64,000 nt of DNA from positions 62,001-126,000 of the forward strand of contig CP096135.1 in NCBI GenBank assembly GCA_023213195.1, in the 5' to 3' direction. Shown here in pieces: positions 53,077 through 62,162 of the stretch (within the stretch, counting starts at the first letter, position 1; every line of letters starts with the position of its first letter). Position numbers and translations under genes: made by a program. The notes under the pieces are model-generated. The model ran no database searches, had not been told where the DNA came from, and was given only the letters and a program-made list of their open reading frames with translations. Source of the stretch: Sphingobacteriales bacterium JAD_PAG50586_3. Lineage in GTDB: Bacteria; Bacteroidota; Bacteroidia; CAMBQF01.

Positions 53077-53682
53077 ATGAACAGTAAAAAAAGAATTATC
53101 ATCGTAGGTGCATCCGGCACCATGGGTACTTATCTGGCCGGAGCATTTGAAAATGAACACGAGGTTGTAAGGGCCTCAACAGACAGCGGCGACTATCACA
53201 TTGACATAACCTCTACTGATTCTATTGAAGCATTTTACAAGCAGGTTGGAGAATTTGATGCATTGGTATCTGTGGCCGGCCCAACATACGTGGGCCCTTG
53301 GAAAAATTTAAACGATAAAGAATTTAGAAAAGGCGTTGAAGGTAAAATGATGGGGCAAATTAATCTAGTGTTAATAGGCCAACATTATATCAAACCTAAA
53401 GGTTCGTTCACCCTAATAACAGGTGCCTTAACTAATGAACCGCAATTACATTTTGCAAACGCATCTGCTGCAAATGGCGCTGTAGAAGGATTTGTAAGGG
53501 CAGCTGCTATTGAATTGGCTAATGGTATCCGTATTAATGCTGTGAGTCCAACAGTTATCGAAAATTCGCCACAATACTTCCTTTACTTCCCCGGAGAAAT
53601 TCCCACAACCATGAAAGAGCTGGAATACGGCTTTCGCAAAAGTGTGTTTGGTACAAATACAGGACAAATTATTAAACTATAG
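53077..53682 (+). CDS. Short-chain dehydrogenase/reductase, compact variant
   Basis: 201-residue Rossmann protein. The nucleotide-binding motif is IIIVGASGTMGTYLA (about 7-21; variant of GxxxGxG). VSVAGPTYVGPW replaces the usual NNAG. ITGALTNEPQLHFANASAAN carries the catalytic-region block, but the classical Tyr-x-x-x-Lys is not visible: the expected place reads FANASAANGAV. Such compact SDRs exist, but the activity cannot be assumed. INAVSPTVIENSP gives the standard C-terminal loop. Part of the AraC-led cluster; 8 bp before the next small gene. Confidence 0.87.
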   Translation: MNSKKRIIIVGASGTMGTYLAGAFENEHEVVRASTDSGDYHIDITSTDSIEAFYKQVGEFDALVSVAGPTYVGPWKNLNDKEFRKGVEGKMMGQINLVLIGQHYIKPKGSFTLITGALTNEPQLHFANASAANGAVEGFVRAAAIELANGIRINAVSPTVIENSPQYFLYFPGEIPTTMKELEYGFRKSVFGTNTGQIIKL

Positions 53683-53689
53683 TAATAGA

Positions 53690-53911
53690 ATGAAAACAAA
53701 AAACAAAATAGTAGCGGCCTTAAAAATCTGGATGGTTATTTATCCTTCTATTACACTGTTTTACATTTTATTTGGAGATACCTTATCTACTCTTCCTTTG
53801 TATATCAGAACGCTTATTTTAACAATTATCTTAGTTCCCTGGGTAGTATTTGTTGGCATTCCGTTGGTTGACTGGGTTATTAAAACAGTTTCGCCAAATA
53901 GTGAAAAATAA
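53690..53911 (+). CDS. Small two-helix membrane protein
   Basis: 73 residues from MKTKNKIVAALKIWMVIYPS at 53690; the longer frame from 53642 overlaps the SDR gene. Two transmembrane helices (about 8-30 and 38-62, containing PLYIRTLILTIILVPWVVFV), then a short polar tail. Layout and the VYPSITLFYILFG motif recall small DUF2798-like or similar accessory membrane proteins. It lies 8 bp after the SDR and overlaps the possible leader of the next gene, so it is translated in the same operon. Confidence 0.75.
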   Translation: MKTKNKIVAALKIWMVIYPSITLFYILFGDTLSTLPLYIRTLILTIILVPWVVFVGIPLVDWVIKTVSPNSEK

Positions 53912-54014
53912 TGTATTATTATTAGCAAGACGTAAATTTATAAGGCAAAGTGGATTTGCACTAGCATTTATTGCTTTGCCTTTTAACCTAATTGAATACG
54001 CAAAAAATAATAGC

Positions 54015-54923
54015 ATGAATACTAACAATCATTTTGACACCATAATAATAGGGGGTAGTTATTCAGGACTGGCAGCAGCAATGGCTTTAGGAAGGGCACT
54101 TAGAAAAGTGCTGGTAATTGACAGTGAAATGCCCTGTAACAGGCAAACCCCTCATTCGCATAATTTTTTAACGCAAGACGGAAAAACGCCCAAAGAAATT
54201 GCAACACTTGCAAGGCAGCAGGTAGCCAAGTATAACACAGTTCAATTTATTAATGACCTAGCTACAAACGGCCTCAAAATTGAAAACGGTTTTGAAATCC
54301 AAACCTCATCAGGCGATAAATACACTGCAACGAAGTTGGTTTTTGCAACGGGTATTAAAGATAAAACGCCTGACATTAAAGCGTTTTCTGAATGTTGGGG
54401 CATTTCGGTATTACATTGCCCGTATTGCCATGGATATGAAGTAAGAAACGAATTAACAGGTATTTTGGGCAATGGGGAATATGGTTTTGAATTTTCAAAA
54501 CTAATCTCAAATTGGACAAAGGATTTGACCTTATTTACAAACGGGTTTTCGACATTAACTAAAGAGCAAAAAGCAGTACTTGAAAAACATCAAATTAAAA
54601 TAGTTGAAAATGAAGTGGAGGAAATTGAACACGTAAATGGACATATTGAAAATATTGTATTTAAAGATGGGACAAAGAGAATGATTAAAGCCATTTACAC
54701 TAAACTACCTTTTGAGCAACATTGCTCAATACCAGAACAGTTAGGCTGCCAAATGACCGAAGACGGTTATATAAATACAGATGCCATGAATCAAACAAAC
54801 ATTCACGGATTATTTGCCTGCGGAGATAATACAAGCCGTTTTCGTACGGTAGCAAATGCTGTAGCAATGGGCACAGCAGCCGGCATGATGTTGAACAAGC
54901 AACTTATTGAAGAAACTTTCTAA
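54015..54923 (+). CDS. FAD/NAD(P)-dependent oxidoreductase, thioredoxin-reductase-like
   Basis: 302 residues from MNTNNHFDTIIIGGSYSGLA at 54015. FAD-binding GGSYSG motif (13-18), the redox CPYC pair in LHCPYCHGYEVRN (about 135-138), the second nucleotide domain (LTGILGNGEYGFEF, with a changed GxGxxG) and the FAD-binding end GLFACGDNT. It is smaller than classical TrxR and may act on a small dithiol or as a standalone disulfide reductase. The frame stays open upstream to 53850 and includes an RRKFIRQSGFALAFIALPF segment that looks like a twin-arginine leader, so an extended start (GTG about 53898) is possible. Confidence 0.88.
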   Translation: MNTNNHFDTIIIGGSYSGLAAAMALGRALRKVLVIDSEMPCNRQTPHSHNFLTQDGKTPKEIATLARQQVAKYNTVQFINDLATNGLKIENGFEIQTSSGDKYTATKLVFATGIKDKTPDIKAFSECWGISVLHCPYCHGYEVRNELTGILGNGEYGFEFSKLISNWTKDLTLFTNGFSTLTKEQKAVLEKHQIKIVENEVEEIEHVNGHIENIVFKDGTKRMIKAIYTKLPFEQHCSIPEQLGCQMTEDGYINTDAMNQTNIHGLFACGDNTSRFRTVANAVAMGTAAGMMLNKQLIEETF

Positions 54924-54949
54924 TTAATTTAAAACAAATAACAGAGATT

Positions 54950-55851
54950 ATGAAAGCGGTTTATTATGAAAAATACGGAACAGCAGATGTTCTTGAAATA
55001 AGGGAAATAGAAAAACCTATGCCCCAAAAAAACGAAGTATTAATAAAGGTGTACTCAACATCTGTTACGGCTGCCGATTGGAGATTAAGAAAAGCCGACC
55101 CATTCTTAGCCCGGATATTTAATGGGTTATTTAAACCAAAACGAGTTAATATTTTAGGGTTTGAATTAGCAGGTATAATAGAAGAAGTGGGCAGTGATGT
55201 AAAATCATTTAAAAAAGGTGATGCTGTATTTGCTTACTGTGGACTAAAATTTGGTGGCTATGCAGAATATAAGTGCTTAAAAGAAACCGATTTAGTTGCG
55301 CTTAAACCTAAAAATATGACTTTTGAAGAGGCTGCAACAACACCATTAGGCTCATTAACCGCATTGTCTTTTTTACAAAAAGCTAAAATAAAAAACGGGC
55401 ATAAAGTATTGATATATGGAGCTTCCGGCAGTGTTGGGACATTCGCTATACAATTGGCTAAGCATTTTGGTGCAGAAGTTACTGCTGTTTGCAGTACAAA
55501 GAATATAGACTTAGTAAAATATATTGGTGCAGACGTAGTTGTTGACTATACTAAAAACAACTTTGCATCCTTGGATATGAAATTTGATATTGTTTTTGAT
55601 GCTGTAGGTAAAATAAGTAAATCTGATTGCGAAAATATAATGGGTTCTAACGCAAAATTTGTTTCGGTAAAAAGTCAAACTAAGCCCACAAAACATGATT
55701 TCTTTTTAATTAAAGAATTGATTGAGGTAGGCAAATTAACTTCGGTAATTGACCGCATCTATAATTTAGAAGATATAAGAGATGCCCATCGATATGTAGA
55801 ACAATTCAGAAAAAAGGGAATGTAGCAGTTACAATTACAGCATCAAAATAG
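54950..55851 (+). CDS. NAD(P)-dependent MDR-type oxidoreductase, quinone-reductase-like (frameshift at end)
   Basis: Medium-chain dehydrogenase/reductase, zinc-independent quinone oxidoreductase type. N-terminal GroES-like domain ([34 protein letters not shown]), Rossmann motif [20 protein letters not shown] and [13 protein letters not shown]. The open frame stops at 55825 (RKKGM); adding one A to the six-A run 55810-55815 gives [15 protein letters not shown] and a stop at 55849-55851, the normal family C-terminus, about 300 residues. Last gene of the AraC-led cluster. The corrected end leaves a 5-bp gap to the corrected ruvB end. Confidence 0.9.
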
Positions 55852-55856
55852 GCATT

Positions 55857-56884
55857 CTACTCTCCAAACAAGCCGCCAATGCGGTTAAGTGGGTTACGCC
55901 CCAGGTGTTTATAAGCCATTTCGGTAACCTCGCGGCCACGGGGGTGCGTATCATATAGCCTTCCTGTATTAAAAAGGGTTCGTATACCTCTTCTATGGTT
56001 TCGCCTTCTTCACCCACGGCGGTAGATATGGTAGTAATACCCACAGGGCCACCCTTAAACTTATCTATAATGGTAGCTAGTATCTTAATGTCCATCTCGT
56101 CAAGGCCGTTCTTATCAACGTTTAGCGCGCCAAGGGCATAGTGGGCAATCTCCATATCAATAACACCCGTGCCTTTTATCTGGGCAAAATCGCGCACACG
56201 GCGAAGCAAAGCGTTGGCTATACGCGGAGTTCCACGGCTGCGGCGGGCAATTTCAAAGGCCGCGTCTTCTTTTATCGGTATGTTTAAAATACCGGCCGAG
56301 CGGATAACAATATCGGTAAGCAGTTTTGAGTCGTAATACTCTAGCCTTGAGTTAATACCAAAACGTGCCCGTAGCGGCGATGTAAGCAGCCCTGAGCGGG
56401 TAGTAGCGCCAATAAGGGTAAAAGGGTTAAGATTGATTTGGATTGTACGCGCGTTGGGGCCCGTTTCAATCATTATATCAATCTTGTAATCTTCCATGGC
56501 AGAGTACAGGTACTCTTCAACCACGGGGCTAAGGCGGTGTATCTCGTCAATAAAAAGCACATCGTTAGCCTCCAGGTTGGTAAGCAAACCGGCAAGGTCG
56601 CCTGGCTTGTCTAACACCGGGCCCGATGTTGTTTTGATAGATACATTAAGCTCGTTAGCAATAATATTGGCCAGGGTGGTTTTGCCAAGGCCCGGAGGGC
56701 CATGCAACAGCACATGGTCTAGTGCCTCGAGGCGCAACTTTGCCGCCGAAACAAATACCTGCAGGTTATCTAAAACGCTGCGTTGGCCTGTAAAATCGTC
56801 AAAGCCCTGCGGACGCAAAACCTTTTCTATCTCCTTTTCAGTAGGCGATAAATTCTCGTCGTCGGCTTCTAATAACGGGTTCAT
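55857..56884 (-). CDS. ruvB: Holliday-junction branch-migration helicase RuvB (frameshift near end)
   Basis: Hexameric AAA+ motor of RuvABC recombination repair. About 342 residues. Walker [10 protein letters not shown] (62-70), Walker [11 protein letters not shown] (about 110), sensor 1 GATTRSGLL and arginine finger region [10 protein letters not shown]. The C-terminal winged helix reads [15 protein letters not shown] and then the open frame is lost; adding one base to the five-base run (plus-strand G 55940-55944) gives [20 protein letters not shown] and IGGLFGE, ending 55857, the usual end. The uncorrected frame stops at 55835. Housekeeping gene, so a real frameshift is unlikely. Confidence 0.96.
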
Positions 56885-56944
56885 ATAAATTAAAAATCCC
56901 CTAGCGGGGGCACTGTTGTGATACTATTAACTTGGGTGCTTTTC

Positions 56945-57003
56945 GGTGTTACCCCCTCCCCCGACGCTTGCGGTCGGGGTACTCCCCTTCGCAGGGGGAG
57001 AGC
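56945..57003. repeat. C/G-rich double-hairpin element
   Basis: CCCCGAC-gcttgcg-GTCGGGG and CTCCCC-ttcgca-GGGGAG hairpins between ruvB and the DUF5606 gene; same dispersed family as the array at 50.1 kb. Confidence 0.6.
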
Positions 57004-57018
57004 CTTTCCACTAATAAA

Positions 57019-57570
57019 TTAAATGCCTGTTTTGCGTTGGGTAGTGGTTTTGCCACCTTTGGTTTGGGCGCCACCTACTTTATCGCCACCAGATGCGCCA
57101 ACGTTAGCAGCACCTTTGCCTTTTTCTTTAAACGACTTTAATGCTTCTTCTGCTTTTTCGGTTTCCTCATCAGCTACAGGGGCTTCGTCTTTTAACAAAT
57201 CGTTAGCCTGTAGCAGGTTGTACCAGCTAATAATTTTGCGCATGTCTGATTTGTACACGCGGTCGCGGTCGTAGTCAGTCAATACTTCACCAAAATAGGC
57301 TATAACAGCTTTATCGTCGGCCTTTTTAGCATCAATAGCAGGGCCACTGTTTTCTTTTTCTTTAATTTTTTGAAAAACATCTTTCAATGGAATATCATCG
57401 CTCTCGCAAAATACTGATATATCTTCCAATGCGCTTACCTTGTTAGAGGCATACACCGGTACGTTTTTACCGTCTACTAATGATTTTGCAAGTAATCCGT
57501 TTTTCAACTGGCCTGTAACTTTATACAAACCACCCATTCCACTAATTGAAATAATTCCGCTTATGTCCAT
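57019..57570 (-). CDS. DUF5606 domain-containing protein
   Basis: 183 residues; Bacteroidota-restricted family of unknown function. The N-terminal DUF5606 domain (about 1-135) starts MDISGIISISGMGGLYKVTG and contains VYASNKVSALEDISVFCESD, DVFQKIKEKE and VLTDYDRDRVYKSDMRKIIS, then WYNLL. The remaining C-terminal tail is low-complexity Lys/Gly/Thr-rich (KGKGAANVGASGGDKVGG). Cytosolic. The gene ends 15 bp from the hairpin element. Its presence supports the taxonomic placement. Confidence 0.93.
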   Translation of the reverse strand: MDISGIISISGMGGLYKVTGQLKNGLLAKSLVDGKNVPVYASNKVSALEDISVFCESDDIPLKDVFQKIKEKENSGPAIDAKKADDKAVIAYFGEVLTDYDRDRVYKSDMRKIISWYNLLQANDLLKDEAPVADEETEKAEEALKSFKEKGKGAANVGASGGDKVGGAQTKGGKTTTQRKTGI

Positions 57571-57600
57571 AATCTTCTTAAAAAAATGAATAATTAATTA

Positions 57601-58200
57601 TTATTGCTTTACTGATATTAATTCTATTGTCCAGCCCATATCCATGTAAACTATCAACGGGTTTTGGGCATTGTTAAGTATGCGTATTTCTTTTGCCCCG
57701 GCTGCTTTTGTGCATGCTGCATTATTACGGGCAACTATGTTGTCAAACTTGTTTTTTGTGCCGTTTACATCAACCGTAAAACTCTCGGTAGCGCAATTTA
57801 CAAAAGGCTCTGGTATGGCAGCATTATCAATAGTAATATTGGCCGTAACTTTGGATGCCAAGAGCTTAAACACACTGGCGCTAACCCATACACTGGTTTG
57901 TCCTTTTAGTGTAACCGCACCGGCGTTAAAAAAGTTGCTTATTGCCATAGCATCAGATGCATCAGCATTGTTAAAGCTTGTAGCGCCTTTTTGGTTTACA
58001 GCGCCCGTCATGGCCCAGTCGAAAGAAAGGTTGGGCCTCCAGGTTTTAAGGGTAACTATAAAGTCGTATTCAGCCGTTGGGGTTTTTACGTGGTAGGTAA
58101 GCACATCGCCCGGTTTAACGCTAAGGCCCTGCGCATTGGCAGTAAAGCCAAACACTATGGCTACCAGTAGTATGTTTATTTTTAGCACTATAGCTTTCAT
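57601..58200 (-). CDS. Secreted hypothetical protein
   Basis: Unknown function, 199 residues from MKAIVLKINILLVAIVFGFT at 58200 with signal peptide cleaved after ANA; a longer frame from 58254 is rejected. Starts GLSVKPGDVLTYHVKTPTAE, followed by beta-strands and a block YDFIVTLKTWRPNLSFDWAM that resembles lipocalin-like or DUF-type periplasmic beta-proteins. Two cysteines (VNCATESF, NNAACTKAAG) could form a disulfide. Ends in SVKQ with 30 bp to the DUF5606 start. No catalytic motif. Confidence 0.75.
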   Translation of the reverse strand: MKAIVLKINILLVAIVFGFTANAQGLSVKPGDVLTYHVKTPTAEYDFIVTLKTWRPNLSFDWAMTGAVNQKGATSFNNADASDAMAISNFFNAGAVTLKGQTSVWVSASVFKLLASKVTANITIDNAAIPEPFVNCATESFTVDVNGTKNKFDNIVARNNAACTKAAGAKEIRILNNAQNPLIVYMDMGWTIELISVKQ

Positions 58201-58274
58201 GGTGCGATGTTTTAAATTTATGCCAAACCTACTCGAAAAAAACGTGAAAAGCAAACATGCCCCTCTCTAAAATA

Positions 58275-58309
58275 ACAGCCCCAAACCTGCTAAAAGGCCT
58301 GGGGCTGTA
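58275..58309 (-). terminator. Hairpin terminator after the HtrA gene
   Basis: ACAGCCCCA / TGGGGCTGT nine-base arms, with a T-rich stretch on the minus strand, 23 bp after the stop of the protease gene. Confidence 0.75.
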
Positions 58310-58331
58310 TATATTTTCACTAAAATACCGA

Positions 58332-59786
58332 CTAGAAACTGTAGTACGCTTTAGTACCATCAGGGTAAATTCCGCGTATCATTACACGGCCCTTAGCATT
58401 GTCAAAAGCATCTTGCAGCTCTTGTATAGAATTAATGGGCTTGCTGTTAACCTCTGTAATAACAAACCCCTCTTTAATACCATAAGAACGCAGGCGGCCA
58501 CCGGCTATTTTGGTAACCTTTACGCCATTAGTAATTTTAAGCTTTGCCTTTTCTTCTTTAGAAAGCACCTCAAAATCGGCGCCCAGGGCAGAGCCTTTTT
58601 CTGTTTTAACGTAGGTGGTACCGCCGTTTTTATTTTTAAGGGTAACGCTTACGTCTTTAACCGTGCCACCGCGGCGGTAAGTAACGGTAATTTTATCGCC
58701 GGGGCGGTTGCGGGCCACCTGCTCTTGCAAGGCAGGGGTGCTGTTTACCGCTACACCGTTAATTTTTAAAATAACATCGCCTATTTGCAGGCCTGCATCT
58801 TTAGCAGAACCATCTTCGGCAACATCAGAAATATATACCCCATCTATGGTTTTAAGGCCTTTATCATCGGCAAAATCAGAGGTAATGTTTTGTATAGATA
58901 CGCCTAAGAATGCCCGTTGCACCTCGCCAAACTCTAACAAATCGTTAGCTACTTTGCGCACAATGTTTACCGGTATAGCAAACGAATAGCCCGCATAAGA
59001 ACCCGTTTGCGATGCTATGGCGGTATTTATGCCCACCAACTCGCCCTTAGTGTTTACCAACGCGCCGCCGCTGTTGCCGGGGTTTACGGCTGCATCGGTT
59101 TGTATAAACGACTCTATAGCGTATTTGCCCGCGCCGGGGTTGTTCTCTAATATGTTAATGTTACGGCCCTTGGCGCTAACAATACCGGCAGTTACGGTTG
59201 ATGTTAGGTTGAAGGGGTTACCTACAGCCAAAACCCATTGGCCTACCTTAACATCGTCAGAATTAGCAAAGGCCAAAAATGGCAAACCTTTTTCGTTAAC
59301 CTTTATAAGGGCAAGGTCTGTGGTAGGGTCTACGCCAATAACAGTAGCCTTGTAGCTGCGGTTATCGTTTAGGGTTACATCTACCTTGTCGGCCCCATCT
59401 ACCACGTGGTTGTTGGTTATTATATATCCATCTTCAGATATAATTACACCCGAACCTGAACCCGATTGTGGCCCCTGATTAGGCATTTGGAAGTTGAAAC
59501 CGCCATCGCCAAAAAAGTCACGGAAGGGATCGAACATGTTGTTGTTGGTAGTAGAACGCTCGTAGGTGGTTTTAACGTGTACCACAGCGTGTACCGAAAG
59601 GTCTGCCGCGGTAGTAAAATCTATGCCACTTTCGGGCGGGGTAGCGTTGGTAAACCTAACCTCTGTAGGCGGGGCTTCGCCAAAGCGTTTTGTTCCTTCT
59701 GCACCGTTATCAATCATTTTATACGCGGCCAACGATGTAAAACCGCCAATAGCTGCTGCTGCAAAAACTACAATATACTTTTTCAT
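58332..59786 (-). CDS. degP: Do/DegP-type periplasmic serine endoprotease (HtrA)
   Basis: Envelope quality-control protease, S1C family, 484 residues. N-terminal membrane anchor or signal (MKKYIVVFAAAAIGGFTSLA). The trypsin-like domain has the complete triad: His127 in ITNNHVVDG, Asp157 in VDPTTDLALIKV and Ser239 in NPGNSGGALV. Two PDZ domains follow (about 275-370 with AFLGVSIQNI, and about 395-484), the second degenerate, ending GIYPDGTKAYYSF. Anchored rather than soluble periplasmic is possible. Monocistronic with a terminator; divergent from the copper-type cluster. Confidence 0.95.
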   Translation of the reverse strand: MKKYIVVFAAAAIGGFTSLAAYKMIDNGAEGTKRFGEAPPTEVRFTNATPPESGIDFTTAADLSVHAVVHVKTTYERSTTNNNMFDPFRDFFGDGGFNFQMPNQGPQSGSGSGVIISEDGYIITNNHVVDGADKVDVTLNDNRSYKATVIGVDPTTDLALIKVNEKGLPFLAFANSDDVKVGQWVLAVGNPFNLTSTVTAGIVSAKGRNINILENNPGAGKYAIESFIQTDAAVNPGNSGGALVNTKGELVGINTAIASQTGSYAGYSFAIPVNIVRKVANDLLEFGEVQRAFLGVSIQNITSDFADDKGLKTIDGVYISDVAEDGSAKDAGLQIGDVILKINGVAVNSTPALQEQVARNRPGDKITVTYRRGGTVKDVSVTLKNKNGGTTYVKTEKGSALGADFEVLSKEEKAKLKITNGVKVTKIAGGRLRSYGIKEGFVITEVNSKPINSIQELQDAFDNAKGRVMIRGIYPDGTKAYYSF

Positions 59787-60018
59787 CTTTTTTACAATTT
59801 TATTAGCTGATGGATTATAGCAAATTTTATGCCTATTTAAATAGCTTAACTTAAAACGTACGGCAATTTTATTTGTTGCAGCTTTTAACGGGGCAGTTTT
59901 GGAATTATTGTGTGAAATTTTGGCAAAGGGTGTGACAGAATTTCAAGTAGGAAGAGTGTTATTAGCTTTATCCAAAAAATTCCTAATAAAAATCATTTTT
60001 CTATATCTGTTTGTGTAG

Positions 60019-60026
60019 TATCTTTG
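60019..60026 (+). promoter_or_regulatory. -7 box of the MbnP/MbnH-like cluster
   Basis: TATCTTTG ends only 4 bp before the GTG at 60031, so the transcript would start at or next to the start codon. No good TTTG -33 partner is visible, which may mean an activator or alternative sigma factor is needed. Confidence 0.5.
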
Positions 60027-60030
60027 CGCT

Positions 60031-60414
60031 GTGCTAAGAATAGCCTCCATAGTGTTATTATGTGCCTTGCTGCAAACTGTTGTGGGTAAAACCGCTGTGT
60101 GGGTATGGTATAAGGCTAATCAGGCTTATGTGGCACAAACCCTTTGCGAAAACAAAGCCAAGCCCGCCAAAAACTGTAACGGTAAATGCTATTTAGCCAA
60201 GCAGCTTAAAAAAGCAGAGGGCGAAACAGAAAACAAACAGGCCCCTACCCTACCCCAAGGCTTAAAAGAAATTAAAGAAGCGGAGCCTGAAAACGCCTGC
60301 GGCATTGACTTATCTGCAGGTATCACATCAACTAACATTACATATTCTTTTATATACACAGAAGCCATTTCGGTTAACTGTGCAAGCGTGTTGTTACGTC
60401 CGCCAATTGGTTAA
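60031..60414 (+). CDS. Small Cys-motif membrane protein at head of a copper-type cluster
   Basis: 127 residues; GTG start at 60031 since no ATG lies nearby. N-terminal helix RIASIVLLCALLQTVVGKTAV (signal or anchor), then LCENKAKPAKNCNGKCYLAK, a C-x(n)-C-x3-C pattern found in Bacteroidota small proteins beside metal-related outer-membrane proteins. The rest is polar and Pro/Lys/Glu-rich, ending SVLLRPPIG. The three clustered cysteines suggest thiol metal binding. First gene of a four-gene run with the beta-barrel, MbnP-like and MbnH-like genes. Function unproven. Confidence 0.75.
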   Translation: MLRIASIVLLCALLQTVVGKTAVWVWYKANQAYVAQTLCENKAKPAKNCNGKCYLAKQLKKAEGETENKQAPTLPQGLKEIKEAEPENACGIDLSAGITSTNITYSFIYTEAISVNCASVLLRPPIG

Positions 60415-60454
60415 TCCACCATTGTTTTCTACGGATTAATCAATTTATACCTCA

Positions 60455-61357
60455 ATGAATAAATTTTTATTGGCTGCTATATGCCTTATGGGCATGTATA
60501 GCAATGCGGCTGCCTGCGATGCCTGCGGCTGCTCATCGGGCGGAAGCTATTTAGGCACCATGCCCCAAATACAGCGCTCTTTTATTGGCCTACGCCACAA
60601 TTGGCGCAGCTATACCGTAACCCCTGCTAATGCCAGCGATGGGCGCATTTACGAAAACTACCACAGCACCGATTTATGGGCAAGGTATTTTCCGCACAAG
60701 CGTGTGCAGGTGTTGGCATCTGTTCCATACAACTATTACAGCCGCCAAACCGATGCTAAAACCATTATAACCCAAGGCTTAGGCGATGTTAGCCTGATGG
60801 CCGGTTACATGGTGTTTAACAATGGCGATAGCATTGGCAAGCTATGGAAACATACCTTTAGTGTAAACGCGGGCGTTAAGCTGCCTACGGGTCGCTACAA
60901 CATCCGTAACGAGGGGCTTCGCCTAAACCCTGCAATGCAGCCCGGCACCGGCAGTATTGATTATTTAGCTACCCTGTTCTACAGCATTCGCTATAAAAAG
61001 GTAGGTATGGCTTTTGATGCTAACGCACGTTTTTGCTCTATAAACCCAAACGATTATAAGCTGGGCAACCGCTACAGTACATCGGCAAAGGTATTTGTAT
61101 GGCAAAAAATGGGCTTTAGTTCATCTTTGCTACCTATGGCAGGCCTTACCTTTGATTATGCAAAGCAAGACCACGACATCGGTACTATAGTAGCTGAAAG
61201 TGGCGGGCAAAGCTTGTTTGCTACGTTGGGCATTGAATATTATTACCGCAGCTTTGGCGTGGGGGCAAACTACCAGTTACCCGTAAGCACTAATATGGCG
61301 CAAGGCACTACCAGAGCAACGGCAAGGCTTGGCGCACAAATAATGATAACCTTTTAA
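60455..61357 (+). CDS. Outer-membrane beta-barrel transporter-like protein with CxxCxC leader motif
   Basis: 300 residues with signal peptide MNKFLLAAICLMGMYSNAAA. The mature N-terminus is CDACGCSSGGSYLGTMP, a CxxCxC cluster suited to bind Cu or another soft metal. The rest is amphipathic beta-strands (RYFPHKRVQVLASVPYNYYS; FSVNAGVKLPTGRYN) ending LGAQIMITF, typical of a transporter-family outer-membrane barrel. 40 bp after the small Cys protein and 43 bp before the MbnP-like gene, so one operon is likely. Candidate copper-handling channel. Confidence 0.8.
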   Translation: MNKFLLAAICLMGMYSNAAACDACGCSSGGSYLGTMPQIQRSFIGLRHNWRSYTVTPANASDGRIYENYHSTDLWARYFPHKRVQVLASVPYNYYSRQTDAKTIITQGLGDVSLMAGYMVFNNGDSIGKLWKHTFSVNAGVKLPTGRYNIRNEGLRLNPAMQPGTGSIDYLATLFYSIRYKKVGMAFDANARFCSINPNDYKLGNRYSTSAKVFVWQKMGFSSSLLPMAGLTFDYAKQDHDIGTIVAESGGQSLFATLGIEYYYRSFGVGANYQLPVSTNMAQGTTRATARLGAQIMITF

Positions 61358-61400
61358 ACTATTACTAAAAAAACATTTCTAACAAATAAATTCAACTAAA

Positions 61401-62152
61401 ATGAAAAAGATAAATATTGTATTATTTCTTGCTGCTTTGGTAGCATTTTCTGCCTGTAAAAAAGACGATGACATGGAAGGTACAGGCCAGTTTAAATTAG
61501 AGCTTGAGCATAGCTTTGGTGCTGATGCTTTTGAACTTAACAGCGCTAACTTTTATACTACCGCCAGCGGCGAGACAGTAAAATTCAGCATGCTTAAGTA
61601 TTATGTAAGCAATGTTGTACTTACCAAAGCTGATGGTACTACCTGGGCCCAGCCTGAAAGCTACTATCTGGTAGACGCAGAAAGCCCAGCATCGGCATTA
61701 CTTACCATTAACGATGTACCTGCCGGCGATTACACAGCCGTATCTTTTGTATTGGGTGTAGATAGCACACGCAACGTATCGGGCGCACAAACAGGTGCGT
61801 TAAGCACCAGCAACGGTATGTTTTGGAGCTGGAACAGCGGCTACATATTTTTAAAGCCGAAGGCGAATGCCCACAGTCGGGTATGGGTAGCTTTACCTAC
61901 CACGTAGGTGGTTTTAGCGGTGCTAACAACGCGTTGCGTACAGTTAATATTAACTTTGGTGGTTCTAAAGCCGAAGTGCGCGATGGCGCTGCATCTCAAG
62001 CCCACGTAGCGGTTGATGTTGCCCAGGCATTTAATGCAAGCCCCGCTTTGGTTATTGCCAATACTGATATGATACACATGCCTGGAGCCGATGCTGCCGC
62101 AATGAGCAGCCGTTACCAAAACATGTTTGAGTTTGAACACATTCACAACTAA
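61401..62152 (+). CDS. mbnP: MbnP-like copper-binding lipoprotein (frameshifted)
   Basis: Periplasmic MbnP-family protein, about 250 residues. MKKINIVLFLAALVAFSACK has a lipobox (FSAC). The family features are seen: FKLELEHSFGADAFELNSAN, FSMLKYYVSNVVLTKADG, GVDSTRNVSGAQTGALST and MFWSWNSGYIF. The open frame then breaks at the TTTTT run 61848-61852; adding one T gives IFFKAEGECPQSGMGSFTYH and joins HVGGFSGANN to the end FEFEHIHN. In the studied MbnP a tryptophan is oxidised to kynurenine by MbnH to make the Cu site; candidate Trp residues here are in the FWSWN block. The partner gene follows 10 bp later. Confidence 0.87.
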
Positions 62153-62162
62153 TATTACAACT

